From Acetobacteraceae bacterium (GTDB lineage: Bacteria > Pseudomonadota > Alphaproteobacteria > Acetobacterales > Acetobacteraceae), in the NCBI GenBank assembly GCA_003506895.1, contig DNXO01000020.1, positions 71,095-135,094 on the forward strand: a stretch of DNA of 64,000 bases, written 5' to 3'. The notes under the pieces were generated by a model. It had not been told where the DNA came from and ran no database searches. It worked only from the letters and a program-made list of their open reading frames with translations. The number at the start of each line of letters is the position of its first letter. Positions within the stretch are counted from its first letter, which is position 1. This document shows, in pieces, positions 44,779 through 52,646 of the stretch. A program made the position numbers and the translations under genes.

Positions 44779-44874
44779 ACGCCGCACTGGCAAGCGCTTG
44801 ATCTGTATCATCACGCTGCAACCCGCTTTATACGATCACCCCGCAAGCCAACCCACTTTAAGAGCCTGAACCGC

Positions 44875-45924
44875 ATGAGCACCCCGACCCACGGCAGCAA
44901 CAAGATTCCCTGTACATTGATCCCTGGTGACGGTATCGGCCCGGAGATCGTGGAGGCCGTGATCCAGGTGCTCGATGCTTTGGGCGCGCCGTTCGAGTGG
45001 GATCGGCAGGCCGGCGGCATGGCTGGTATCGCCGTGGGCGGCGATCCGCTGCCGTATGCTACGCTCGACTCCATCCGGCGCAACAAGCTGGCGCTGAAAG
45101 GTCCGCTGACCACACCGGTGGGGGGCGGTTTTCGCTCCGTCAACGTAAGGATGCGCGAGGAATTCCAGCTTTACGCCAACCTGCGCCCCGCTCACACGCT
45201 CGTGCCCGGCGGCCGCTACGACAACATCGACCTGATCCTGGTGCGCGAGAATCTGGAAGGCCTGTACGTCGCGTTCGAACATTACATCCCGGTCGGCGAC
45301 GATCCGCACGCGGTGGCGATCTCCTCCGGCGTCAATACCCGCTCTGGCGCCGAACGCATCGTGCGCTACGCCTTTGAGCACGCGTTGCAGCAGGGGCGCA
45401 AAAAGGTCACCCTGGTTCACAAGGCCAACGTGTTGAAGGCCCTGACCGGCGTGTTCCTGGAAGCCGGCAAGCATATCGCCAAGGAATACGAGGGACGTAT
45501 CGAATGCGACGACCGCATCGTCGATGCGTGCGCGATGCAACTGGTTCTAAATCCCTGGCAGTTCGACGTGATTGTCACGACCAACCTGTTCGGCGATATC
45601 TTGTCCGATCTGATCGCCGGCCTGGTTGGCGGCCTGGGTGCGGCGCCCGGCGCGAACATCGGCGAAAAGGCCGCGATCTTTGAGGCGGTTCACGGCTCTG
45701 CCCCCGACATCGCCGGAAAGGGTATCGCCAACCCCACCGCGCTGTTGCTGGCGGCCGGACTGATGATGGACCACGTGGGGCTGACCGATCAGGCACGCGC
45801 GTTACGCAAGGCGATCGACGGCGTCCTGAACACCGACAAGGTCCGTACCGGCGATCTGGGTGGGAAAGCCTCCACCAGCGAGTATGCGAACGCGTTGGTG
45901 CACCGGATCGGTTCGGCCGGGTAG
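44875..45924 (+). CDS. NAD-dependent isocitrate dehydrogenase-like (isocitrate/isopropylmalate family)
   Basis: A 349-residue enzyme. Landmarks: TLIPGDGIGPEIVEAVIQVLDAL (in part), ALKGPLTTPVGGGFRSVNV, LRPAHTLVPGG, LVRENLEGLYVAFEH, ATTNLFGDILSDL-like VTTNLFGDILSDLIAGLVGG. The short length and the SVNV..R segment fit the mitochondrial-type NAD isocitrate dehydrogenase (EC 1.1.1.41) better than LeuB or homoisocitrate dehydrogenase. It lies alone between the AI-2E gene (97 bases upstream) and the convergent CoxG-like gene. Confidence 0.85.
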   Translation: MSTPTHGSNKIPCTLIPGDGIGPEIVEAVIQVLDALGAPFEWDRQAGGMAGIAVGGDPLPYATLDSIRRNKLALKGPLTTPVGGGFRSVNVRMREEFQLYANLRPAHTLVPGGRYDNIDLILVRENLEGLYVAFEHYIPVGDDPHAVAISSGVNTRSGAERIVRYAFEHALQQGRKKVTLVHKANVLKALTGVFLEAGKHIAKEYEGRIECDDRIVDACAMQLVLNPWQFDVIVTTNLFGDILSDLIAGLVGGLGAAPGANIGEKAAIFEAVHGSAPDIAGKGIANPTALLLAAGLMMDHVGLTDQARALRKAIDGVLNTDKVRTGDLGGKASTSEYANALVHRIGSAG

Positions 45925-45931
45925 GGCGCTG

Positions 45932-46510
45932 TCAGGGGCGTATCAGACCCAGCCAACGCCCCAGCCGCAAGAACTGCGCCTTGACCACGGCCCACAGCAG
46001 CGAATGAGCCGCAAGCGGCACCGGCTCATTCGTGGTTTCGGGCGCGACGGCTTGATCCTGCGCGAACTCATCCGTCGCCCGACGGGCAAAATCCGCCATA
46101 ATGACGTTCGCCACCGCCACGCCCCCGGTCTTGGCAAAATCGGCCAACACGCCCCCAAGCTCGGCATCCGAAACGATATCCACAACCGTCGTCGGCCGAA
46201 CCGCCGCCGGATCGGGCCGCAGCGTGAAGGCCACCTTCACCCCGATCCGCGCCGCCCGCATATCCGCCGACCCACGCCCCTGTAGCGTTCCGGTACAGGC
46301 ATCGAAGTCGAAAGCCGGCGTGACGCGGCCCTTGAAGTTGATCTTTTTGGGGCCGAACGAAACCACCATCGCCCCGGGCCACGACCCATCCTCCGCCTGA
46401 GGTTCCAGCACCGCGCCGGGCATGCACCTGGCCATGCGCGGCACGTCGGCGAACCGCCGGATCACGTCCCGGGGGGAGCCGGGAACGCTGAACGAGCCTT
46501 CGAAATGCAT
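45932..46510 (-). CDS. CoxG-like SRPBCC-fold protein
   Basis: A 192-residue protein resembling carbon monoxide dehydrogenase subunit G. The opening MHFEGSFSVPGSPRDVIRRFADVPRMARCMPGA (in part) and the VKVAFTLRPDP strand fit the START/SRPBCC hydrophobic-cavity fold. The last 20 residues form a hydrophobic helix (HSLLWAVVKAQFLRLGRWLG), probably a membrane anchor, as CoxG uses to tether its partner. Its ATG overlaps the TGA of the ThDP enzyme (TGATG). No CO dehydrogenase genes are here, so the partner may be the ThDP enzyme. Confidence 0.78.
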   Translation of the reverse strand: MHFEGSFSVPGSPRDVIRRFADVPRMARCMPGAVLEPQAEDGSWPGAMVVSFGPKKINFKGRVTPAFDFDACTGTLQGRGSADMRAARIGVKVAFTLRPDPAAVRPTTVVDIVSDAELGGVLADFAKTGGVAVANVIMADFARRATDEFAQDQAVAPETTNEPVPLAAHSLLWAVVKAQFLRLGRWLGLIRP

Positions 46511-48180
46511 CAGGCCACCGGCCGCAGCAGCGGCGCCTTGCTCTCTCGTCCGAAATGAACCTTCGCATAGGGATCGCTCGGTGCCGTCGGCGAGACGCGC
46601 GCGTCGATCAGGAACAACCCGCCCTTGCGGAGGCCCTCGGCCACCGCCGCCCCAATGTCCGATGGTGCGGACAGCTTTACACCGTCGCCGCCGAACGCCC
46701 TGGCCAGCGCGACGAAATCCGGGGATTCCCACTGCGCCAGTTTCTCGTTGAAGCCTTTCGCCACCAGTTTATGCACCTCGGCGCCATAGCCCGCGTCGTT
46801 CCAGATGATCAGCACCATTTGGATCTTTTCCCGGACGATCGTTTCCAGTTCCTGAATGTTGAACATCAGGCTGCCGTCGCCCTCGACCGCCACGTGCTGC
46901 CGCCCGGGGTTGCCGGCGCCGGTCCCGATCGCCACGCCGATCCCTTGGCCGACGGCGCCGAAGTTGTACGAGTACTGGATCTCCGCGCCCTCGGGCAGCG
47001 GGGTGTACATCCCGATCCAGGAGAAGAAATGCCCGGCACCGCAGGTCAGCAGCAGCCCCTTCGGCAGCGCTGCCCCCAGATGTCCGGCCAGGGCGCGAGG
47101 GTCCAGGCCATCCGCCGGCGGTTCGAACCTGTACGGTGGCGCATCCAGCAGCGTTTGGGTCGCGGCGGTTCGCAATCCCGGTTTCCGCACCTGACGTTCC
47201 GCCAGCGCCGCATTGATCGCGGCGACGGTCTTCCGGCCGTCACCCTGTACGTATAGGCCCGGAATGACTCCGATTTCCTCGGGTACGGCCTTGATGTCGA
47301 TGCGTGCGACTTCGGCAGACGGGAACAATAGGCCGCCTTCGGTGGTGTAATATCCAAGCTCGGCACCCACCCCCAGGACAAAGTCGGCGTCGGCCAGCAA
47401 CTGCTCCGACGGTGCCGAGGCGAACGCGCCCGCGATCCCGATATCCCAGGGGTTGCCCGCGAAATATCCTTTCCCTTGCAATGACGTGGCCAACAACGCG
47501 CCAACCTGATCCGCCAGTTCGACGATGGCGTCCTTGGCGCCGGACGCCCTGGCGCCTCGGCCGGCGATGATGACCGGCCGCTCTGCCGCGATCAGCTTCT
47601 CAATGATGGGCGCCAACGCATCCGGGCTGGGTGTTTCCATCCGGGTTGGCAGGAAGTCGGTGGAGGGGCGGTATTCATAGTCCCAGTCGATCTCCTTTTC
47701 CTGCAGATCCATCGGCAGGTTCAGCACCACCGGGACGCGGTGAACACGGGCGGTGTAGAATGCCTCTGCGATTTCCTCCGCCATGTTGTCCAGTGTCGTA
47801 ACGGTATGAAAACGGGCGTAGCTGGCTTCGACGAATCGCTTCTGATCCATCGACTGGGTCTTGTTCTTCGCGCCCGCCGCGATTTCCCCCGCTATCATCA
47901 CGACGGGAGTCCGCCCGCGATATGCCGCGATCAGGGACGTTCCGCACTGCGTAAGGCCCGGCCCGCACGTGACCATGCAGATACCCACCTTTCCGGTCGT
48001 GCGGGCATATCCATCCGCGGCCGATACCGCCATCGACTCATGCCGCAGGCTGTAGCCCCTGATTGCGGGATCGCGGCATGCGGCCCCCCACAGCCACATG
48101 TTCCCATCGCCCATAAGTCCAAAGAAATCAGTCATGCCCTCGGCTTTCAGCGACTGGGCAATGGCTTCATATGCTTTCAT
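46510..48180 (-). CDS. Thiamine-diphosphate-dependent enzyme, acetolactate synthase/benzoylformate decarboxylase-like
   Basis: A 556-residue ThDP enzyme with the usual three domains. The catalytic glutamate is in SLRHESMAVSAADGYAR; the central domain resembles those with VIIAGRGARAS; the cofactor motif is GDGSLMFN followed after 22 residues by NDAGYG. Family alternatives include acetolactate synthase large subunit, phosphonopyruvate decarboxylase, benzaldehyde lyase and oxalyl-CoA decarboxylase-like proteins; no small regulatory subunit gene is adjacent, so valine/isoleucine synthesis is unlikely. ATG 48180 was chosen over a 22-codon extension. It is coupled to a CoxG-like gene downstream. 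Confidence 0.85.
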   Translation of the reverse strand: MKAYEAIAQSLKAEGMTDFFGLMGDGNMWLWGAACRDPAIRGYSLRHESMAVSAADGYARTTGKVGICMVTCGPGLTQCGTSLIAAYRGRTPVVMIAGEIAAGAKNKTQSMDQKRFVEASYARFHTVTTLDNMAEEIAEAFYTARVHRVPVVLNLPMDLQEKEIDWDYEYRPSTDFLPTRMETPSPDALAPIIEKLIAAERPVIIAGRGARASGAKDAIVELADQVGALLATSLQGKGYFAGNPWDIGIAGAFASAPSEQLLADADFVLGVGAELGYYTTEGGLLFPSAEVARIDIKAVPEEIGVIPGLYVQGDGRKTVAAINAALAERQVRKPGLRTAATQTLLDAPPYRFEPPADGLDPRALAGHLGAALPKGLLLTCGAGHFFSWIGMYTPLPEGAEIQYSYNFGAVGQGIGVAIGTGAGNPGRQHVAVEGDGSLMFNIQELETIVREKIQMVLIIWNDAGYGAEVHKLVAKGFNEKLAQWESPDFVALARAFGGDGVKLSAPSDIGAAVAEGLRKGGLFLIDARVSPTAPSDPYAKVHFGRESKAPLLRPVA

Positions 48181-48240
48181 GGCGACGTTTCCCCGCGTTT
48201 GTTGGTATTCGCCCGCGATCATGGCGCACAACTCCGCGCT

Positions 48241-48281
48241 TGTCATTGCGAGGCGGGCGGCGACGCGGCAATCTGATCCAT
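48241..48281. repeat. Dispersed short repeat (TCATTGCGAGG...GGCAATC type)
   Basis: The segment reads GTCATTGCGAGGCGGGCGG then CGACGCGGCAATCTGATCC, matching a REP-like element common in proteobacterial intergenic DNA, with a short imperfect stem (ATTGC...GCAAT). It sits in the 122-base gap between the divergent ThDP and dioxygenase genes. Confidence 0.6.
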
Positions 48282-48302
48282 GGGAAATCGGAGGAACACC
48301 GA

Positions 48303-49166
48303 ATGCAAGTCATGGCCGATGCAACCGGGTCGCTGCACCATCTCGCCGCGGCGGGCGGGGTCGAAATCGCCGGTATCGACGTGTCAAAAACCCTGACCTC
48401 ATCTGAGAAAAGCTACATCCTGACGCTGTTCGCCGACCACCCGATCCTGGTGTTCCGCGACCAATCGCTCACCAAGGAACAGCAATACAAATTCACCCGG
48501 AATTTCGGCCCGATCGAGGAACTGCACGTGGGGCGTCACATCAGCGACGACTTCGCCGCGGTGCATACCGTTTCGAATCTGGACAAGGACGGCAACCCCA
48601 GCGACAGACTGTCCGAACACGGCAATTACTTTTGGCACACCGACAAATCCTATCATGACGTGCCGTCGCTGCTGACCATGTTGCACGCCGTGACCCTGCC
48701 CCCGTCAGGGGGACCGACCCAGTTCGCCAATACCGAACGCGCATACGCGGCCCTGCCAGCGGCAACGAAACAGCGCATTGGCGCCCTGCGCGCGGTCCAT
48801 AGCTGGGAAGCCAGCCGGATCAAATCCGGCAGTTCGCCTGCGACCGAGGAGCAAAAGCGCGAGCGTCCACCAGTCCATCATCCGATCGTCCGTACCCATC
48901 CGGTACGCGGAACGAAAGCATTATACCTGGGAAACCATTCGTCCCATGTCCTCGGTATGGAACTGGAGGCCGGACGGAAGCTCTTAGCCGATCTCGAGGC
49001 TCACGCCACCAGCCAGCCATTCGTCTATTCGCACCACTGGCGCCAGGGCGATCTGGTGATGTGGGACAACCGATGCCTGTTGCACCGGGCACTGGACAAT
49101 TACGATATGGGTAGGCACGCCAGGGTCCTGCATCGCACCGTGGTTCGCGGTTCGGTGCCGGTATGA
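48303..49166 (+). CDS. TauD/TfdA family alpha-ketoglutarate-dependent dioxygenase
   Basis: A 287-residue Fe(II)/2-oxoglutarate dioxygenase. The iron ligands are His and Asp of YFWHTDKSYHDVPS and the distal His in DNRCLLHRALDNY; the terminal arginine in ARVLHRTVVRG binds 2-oxoglutarate. GGAGG lies 8 bases before ATG 48303. Related enzymes hydroxylate taurine, 2,4-D or other sulfonates and ethers, releasing an aldehyde. It is divergent from the ThDP enzyme and convergent with livF, only 1 base beyond the livF stop. Confidence 0.9.
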   Translation: MQVMADATGSLHHLAAAGGVEIAGIDVSKTLTSSEKSYILTLFADHPILVFRDQSLTKEQQYKFTRNFGPIEELHVGRHISDDFAAVHTVSNLDKDGNPSDRLSEHGNYFWHTDKSYHDVPSLLTMLHAVTLPPSGGPTQFANTERAYAALPAATKQRIGALRAVHSWEASRIKSGSSPATEEQKRERPPVHHPIVRTHPVRGTKALYLGNHSSHVLGMELEAGRKLLADLEAHATSQPFVYSHHWRQGDLVMWDNRCLLHRALDNYDMGRHARVLHRTVVRGSVPV

Positions 49167-49167
49167 C

Positions 49168-49875
49168 CTAAACCCCGAGATAGGCCTTGCGAACGTAGTC
49201 GTTGGCCATCAATGCCTTGGTGTTATCCTCGGCGACACAGGCGCCGGTTTCCAGCAGATAACCCCTCGTGGCGAGGCGCAGTGCCATCGCCGCGTTTTGT
49301 TCCACCAGCAGAATGGCGACGCCATCGGCATGGATGGCACGCATCGCCGCCGACAGTTCCTTCACCATCAGCGGCGACAGGCCAACCGTCGGTTCATCGA
49401 TCAGAAGCAGTTTCGGCCTCGCCATAAGGCCCCGGGCAAAGGCCAGTATCTGCTGCTCGCCGCCGGAGAGACTACCGGCCGCCTGGCCATGGCGCGCTTT
49501 CAGGATCGGGAAGCGAGCATACATCGCCTCGATATCGGAGCGGACGGCGTTGGCGTCGGAACGAAGGAAGGCGCCCATCGCCAGGTTGTCTCGCACCGTC
49601 ATGCGCGGGAACAGGCGTTTGCCTTCAGGCACATGAACCAAACCGCGTTCCAGGCGCTGGCGAGGCGTCAGTCCGTCGATGCGCTCCCCATCGAAGCTGA
49701 TGGCCCCGGCGGTCAGCGGCTCAAGCCCCGAAATTGCCCGCAGGCACGAGGTCTTCCCCGCGCCATTGGCGCCGATCAGCGTGACGGTTTCACCGTCCGC
49801 GACGGTTAGCGAGACCCCGTGCAGAACCTGGGCGGTGCCATAGCTGATGGCGATACTGGAAACCTCAAGCAGCAT
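49168..49875 (-). CDS. livF: LIV-type ABC transporter ATPase LivF
   Basis: A 235-residue ATPase: Walker A GANGAGKTS, signature LSGGEQQILAFARGL, Walker B LLLIDEPTVGLSP, the LivF wording. Together with LivG it powers a branched-chain-type amino acid importer (or an amide/urea-type substrate). Overlaps the livG stop by 11 bases. Confidence 0.93.
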   Translation of the reverse strand: MLLEVSSIAISYGTAQVLHGVSLTVADGETVTLIGANGAGKTSCLRAISGLEPLTAGAISFDGERIDGLTPRQRLERGLVHVPEGKRLFPRMTVRDNLAMGAFLRSDANAVRSDIEAMYARFPILKARHGQAAGSLSGGEQQILAFARGLMARPKLLLIDEPTVGLSPLMVKELSAAMRAIHADGVAILLVEQNAAMALRLATRGYLLETGACVAEDNTKALMANDYVRKAYLGV

Positions 49876-50644
49876 CGTCGTCTTCCGCCACGCCGAGATA
49901 GGCCTCGATCACCTTCGGGTCTTGTGACACATCCAGCGGCGAACCTTCCGCGATCTTGCGTCCGAACTGCAAGACGCTGATGGAATCACAGACATTCATC
50001 ACGGCCCTGATATTGTGTTCCACCAGCACAACGGTGATGCCCTGCTTGTCGCGCAGACTGCGGACCAGTGCCATCATCCGGTCCACGTCGGCGTGGTTCA
50101 TGCCGGCCACGGGTTCATCCAGCAACAGCAGACGTGGTTTCGGTGCCAGACCGATCGCGACTTGCAGGATGCGCTTGTAACCGTGCGAAAGGCTACCAGC
50201 GATTTCCTCCTCGCGGCCCTCAAGCCCGACGAAGTGGATGATGTCCCGAGCCTGCTCATAAAGGGCATCGTTGTGACGGCGGGAGGCCGGGGCGTCGATC
50301 AGGCCCGCCCAGAAACCGGAGTGGGCATGCACATGTAGGCCGATAAGGACGTTTTTCAGCACGGAGAAGGTCGGAAACAACTGGGCGTGCTGGAAGGTGC
50401 GAACCAAACCGCGCCTTACCAAGGTGTGCATCGGGACGCGGGTAATATCCTTGCCATCGAAATGAACAGTCCCAGCGCTCGGTGGGATCGTTCCGCTCAC
50501 CAGGTTGAACAATGTGGTTTTGCCGGCTCCGTTGGGGCCGATCAGGCCGCGGATTTCGCCGGTTTCGACCGACAGTGAAACTTCGTTGACCGCGATCAGG
50601 CCGCCGAAGCGCCGTGTCAGACCCTGGACCTCAAGCAGCGCCAT
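49865..50644 (-). CDS. livG: LIV-type ABC transporter ATPase LivG
   Basis: A 259-residue ATPase. Walker A is GPNGAGKTT, the signature-like segment GSLSHGYKRILQVAIGLA, Walker B LLLLDEPVAGMNHADVD. The signature reads LSHGYKR where LSGGQ is usual, a LivG-type variant. It starts 3 bases after the livM stop, so co-translated. Confidence 0.92.
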   Translation of the reverse strand: MALLEVQGLTRRFGGLIAVNEVSLSVETGEIRGLIGPNGAGKTTLFNLVSGTIPPSAGTVHFDGKDITRVPMHTLVRRGLVRTFQHAQLFPTFSVLKNVLIGLHVHAHSGFWAGLIDAPASRRHNDALYEQARDIIHFVGLEGREEEIAGSLSHGYKRILQVAIGLAPKPRLLLLDEPVAGMNHADVDRMMALVRSLRDKQGITVVLVEHNIRAVMNVCDSISVLQFGRKIAEGSPLDVSQDPKVIEAYLGVAEDDDAA

Positions 50645-50647
50645 CGG

Positions 50648-51577
50648 TCAGCGCCCCCCGCGCGGCGGCACGAGTTTCTGCCAGGCGCCGATGATGCCCT
50701 GCGGCATTAGCAACATTGACCCGACAAGGATCAGGCCGAACGCCATCATCTGGTATTTTCCGGTGACGCGGAACAGTTCCGGCACCAGGGTCAGCACCAC
50801 CGCGCCGGAAATTGGTCCGGCCATGCTGGCGAAACCGCCGACCACGATGAAGACCAGCACATTGACGGAGTATTCGAAGGTGAACACCAGCGGACTGATA
50901 TAGCCGTAATACGAGGCATACAGGCTGCCGGCGGCACCGGCGAAGAAGGCCGAGACGATGAAGGCCACCAATTTGCTGCTGGGCACGTCGATCCCGATCG
51001 AGCTGGCGAGAAGGTCGCCCTCGCGGATGCTCCAGAGCACCGTACCGAACCAGGAGCGGCTGATGCGGTAAATGATCCAGCAGGTCACCAGCACAAGGGC
51101 CAGCGCCAGATAGTAGAAAGCTGTCTTATCCAGCGTGCGGAAGAGGGCGGCAGGCTGGGGCGGAGGGATGTCGCGAATTCCGTACCAGCCGCCGAACGGG
51201 TTCTCGAAGTAGGCGAAGACTCCGGCCACGACCTGACCGAAGGCCAGGGTGACCAGGAAGAAGTAAACGCCTTTGACCCTTAGGCTTAGGCGTCCGACAG
51301 GGGCGCTGATCAGGCCGGCGGCCGTCGCGGAGAGTGGCAGCGCCACCCAGAATGGCCAGCCGAGGTCCTTCGTCAGCAGCGCCGTGGTCATGGCGCCGAT
51401 GAACATGAAGCCAGCCTGGCCGAACGAGATCAGCCCGGTAATTCCCAGCAGCCACATGCTGACCGCCATGACGACATTGATGCCGATGACGATCATGACG
51501 TGGAGGAAGTACTGGTTGTGGACGCCAAGCGGCAGGGCGAGGAGAAGGACGATCAGGGCCGGGAGGGCGAGTTTCAT
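50648..51577 (-). CDS. livM: LIV-type ABC transporter permease LivM
   Basis: A 309-residue permease; about nine hydrophobic helices and the LivM marks GITGLISFGQAGFMFIGAM and RVKGVYFFLVTLAFGQVV. ATG 51577 begins KLALPALIVLLLALPLG; extension upstream reads into noise. About 200 bases separate it from livH, an unusually large gap for this operon, filled by palindromic repeats. Confidence 0.92.
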   Translation of the reverse strand: MKLALPALIVLLLALPLGVHNQYFLHVMIVIGINVVMAVSMWLLGITGLISFGQAGFMFIGAMTTALLTKDLGWPFWVALPLSATAAGLISAPVGRLSLRVKGVYFFLVTLAFGQVVAGVFAYFENPFGGWYGIRDIPPPQPAALFRTLDKTAFYYLALALVLVTCWIIYRISRSWFGTVLWSIREGDLLASSIGIDVPSSKLVAFIVSAFFAGAAGSLYASYYGYISPLVFTFEYSVNVLVFIVVGGFASMAGPISGAVVLTLVPELFRVTGKYQMMAFGLILVGSMLLMPQGIIGAWQKLVPPRGGR

Positions 51578-51640
51578 GGATGTGCCCCAAGGATACGCGG
51601 CGAAATAACCGCTTCGATGGGTGCACGGTCGGTGGAGACC

Positions 51641-51726
51641 GTCATGGCGGGCGCAGGGCCGCCATCCCTGCCTTTTCCGGGACCAGCATTGCAAGTCGTG
51701 GATAGCGGGCCTGTGCCCGCCACGAC
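51641..51726. repeat. Pair of palindromic repeats in the livM-livH gap
   Basis: Two related hairpins. The first pairs ATGGCGG (51644-51650) with CCGCCAT (51659-51665). The second pairs GTCGTG with CACGAC (51695-51700, 51721-51726) outside GCGGGC/GCCCGC (51705-51710, 51715-51720). Similar GTCGTGG..GCGGGC elements are known as dispersed intergenic units in related genomes. They stand inside the operon and may affect mRNA stability between livH and livM. Confidence 0.6.
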
Positions 51727-51778
51727 GATGAAAGGCCGGTGGCCTTCGTCAAACGACGCGATGATTTCGCAGCGGCCC

Positions 51779-52591
51779 CTAAACATCATAGCCAAACAGA
51801 CCCTTGGGCCGCACGATCAGGATCAGCATCAGAATCGCGAAGTCGATGATGAACGCCAGCTCGCCCCCCAGCAGGGTGCCGGTCACACTGTCGGCGACGC
51901 CGATGAACAGGCCGGCCAGCACGGTCCCGGCAATGCTGCCCATGCCGCCGATCTGGACGATGATGAATGATTTCAGCAGCGGTTCGGCGCCCATTTCAGG
52001 ATCGACGCCGAACACCGAACCCAGCATCGCGCCGCCAACGGCGGCCAGGGCGGCGCTGATCATGAACGCGGTGACATAGACGCTTTCGGGGTTGATCCCC
52101 ATCAACAGCGCGGCCTCGCGGTCCTGCTCCACCGCTCGCATCGCTTTGCCCGGCTTGGTAAAATGCAGAAAGAGATAGAGCACGATCGCCAGAACGACGC
52201 AGACGCCGGCCGCCAGCAGGCGTTGTTTCGCCATGAACACGCCGCCCAGTTTCACCACGCCGGGCAGCATCGCCGGGATCGCCTGAGGCTCCGGCCCGAA
52301 GATCGCCCACGACGCCGAACGGATGGCGAAGCTGGCACCGATGCCGACGATGAAGCAGTTCAACATCTCGTACTGCAGCGGCTTGAACAGATACTTCTGC
52401 GACAGCACGCCAATGCCGGCCGCCATCGCGATCGCCACCGGGATCGCCACCCACATCGGCCAGCCCTGATCGACGCCGATGTACCAGATGACGAAGGCCG
52501 ACAGCATGACCAGTTCGCCATGCACGAAGTTCACCACCCGCATGATGCCGAACAGCAGCGTCACGCCCAAGGCGATCAACATATAGATCAA
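51779..52591 (-). CDS. livH: LIV-type ABC transporter permease LivH (start uncertain)
   Basis: A permease of at least 271 residues: TLLFGIMRVVNFVHGELVML at the N-terminus, then AGIGVLSQKYLF, a long hydrophobic core, and VAGLFIGVADSVTG-like ends, typical LivH. The shown start is TTG 52591. The frame is open upstream to about 52700, and family members have a further helix there (NTTLLLQIVLSGLVTG is encoded), but the only extra start is CTG 52657, overlapping the binding-protein stop. The true start is unresolved. Confidence 0.88.
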   Translation of the reverse strand: MIYMLIALGVTLLFGIMRVVNFVHGELVMLSAFVIWYIGVDQGWPMWVAIPVAIAMAAGIGVLSQKYLFKPLQYEMLNCFIVGIGASFAIRSASWAIFGPEPQAIPAMLPGVVKLGGVFMAKQRLLAAGVCVVLAIVLYLFLHFTKPGKAMRAVEQDREAALLMGINPESVYVTAFMISAALAAVGGAMLGSVFGVDPEMGAEPLLKSFIIVQIGGMGSIAGTVLAGLFIGVADSVTGTLLGGELAFIIDFAILMLILIVRPKGLFGYDV

Positions 52592-52646
52592 GCCGGTGAC
52601 CAGACCGCTGAGAACGATCTGGAGCAGCAGAGTCGTATTCAGCGGA

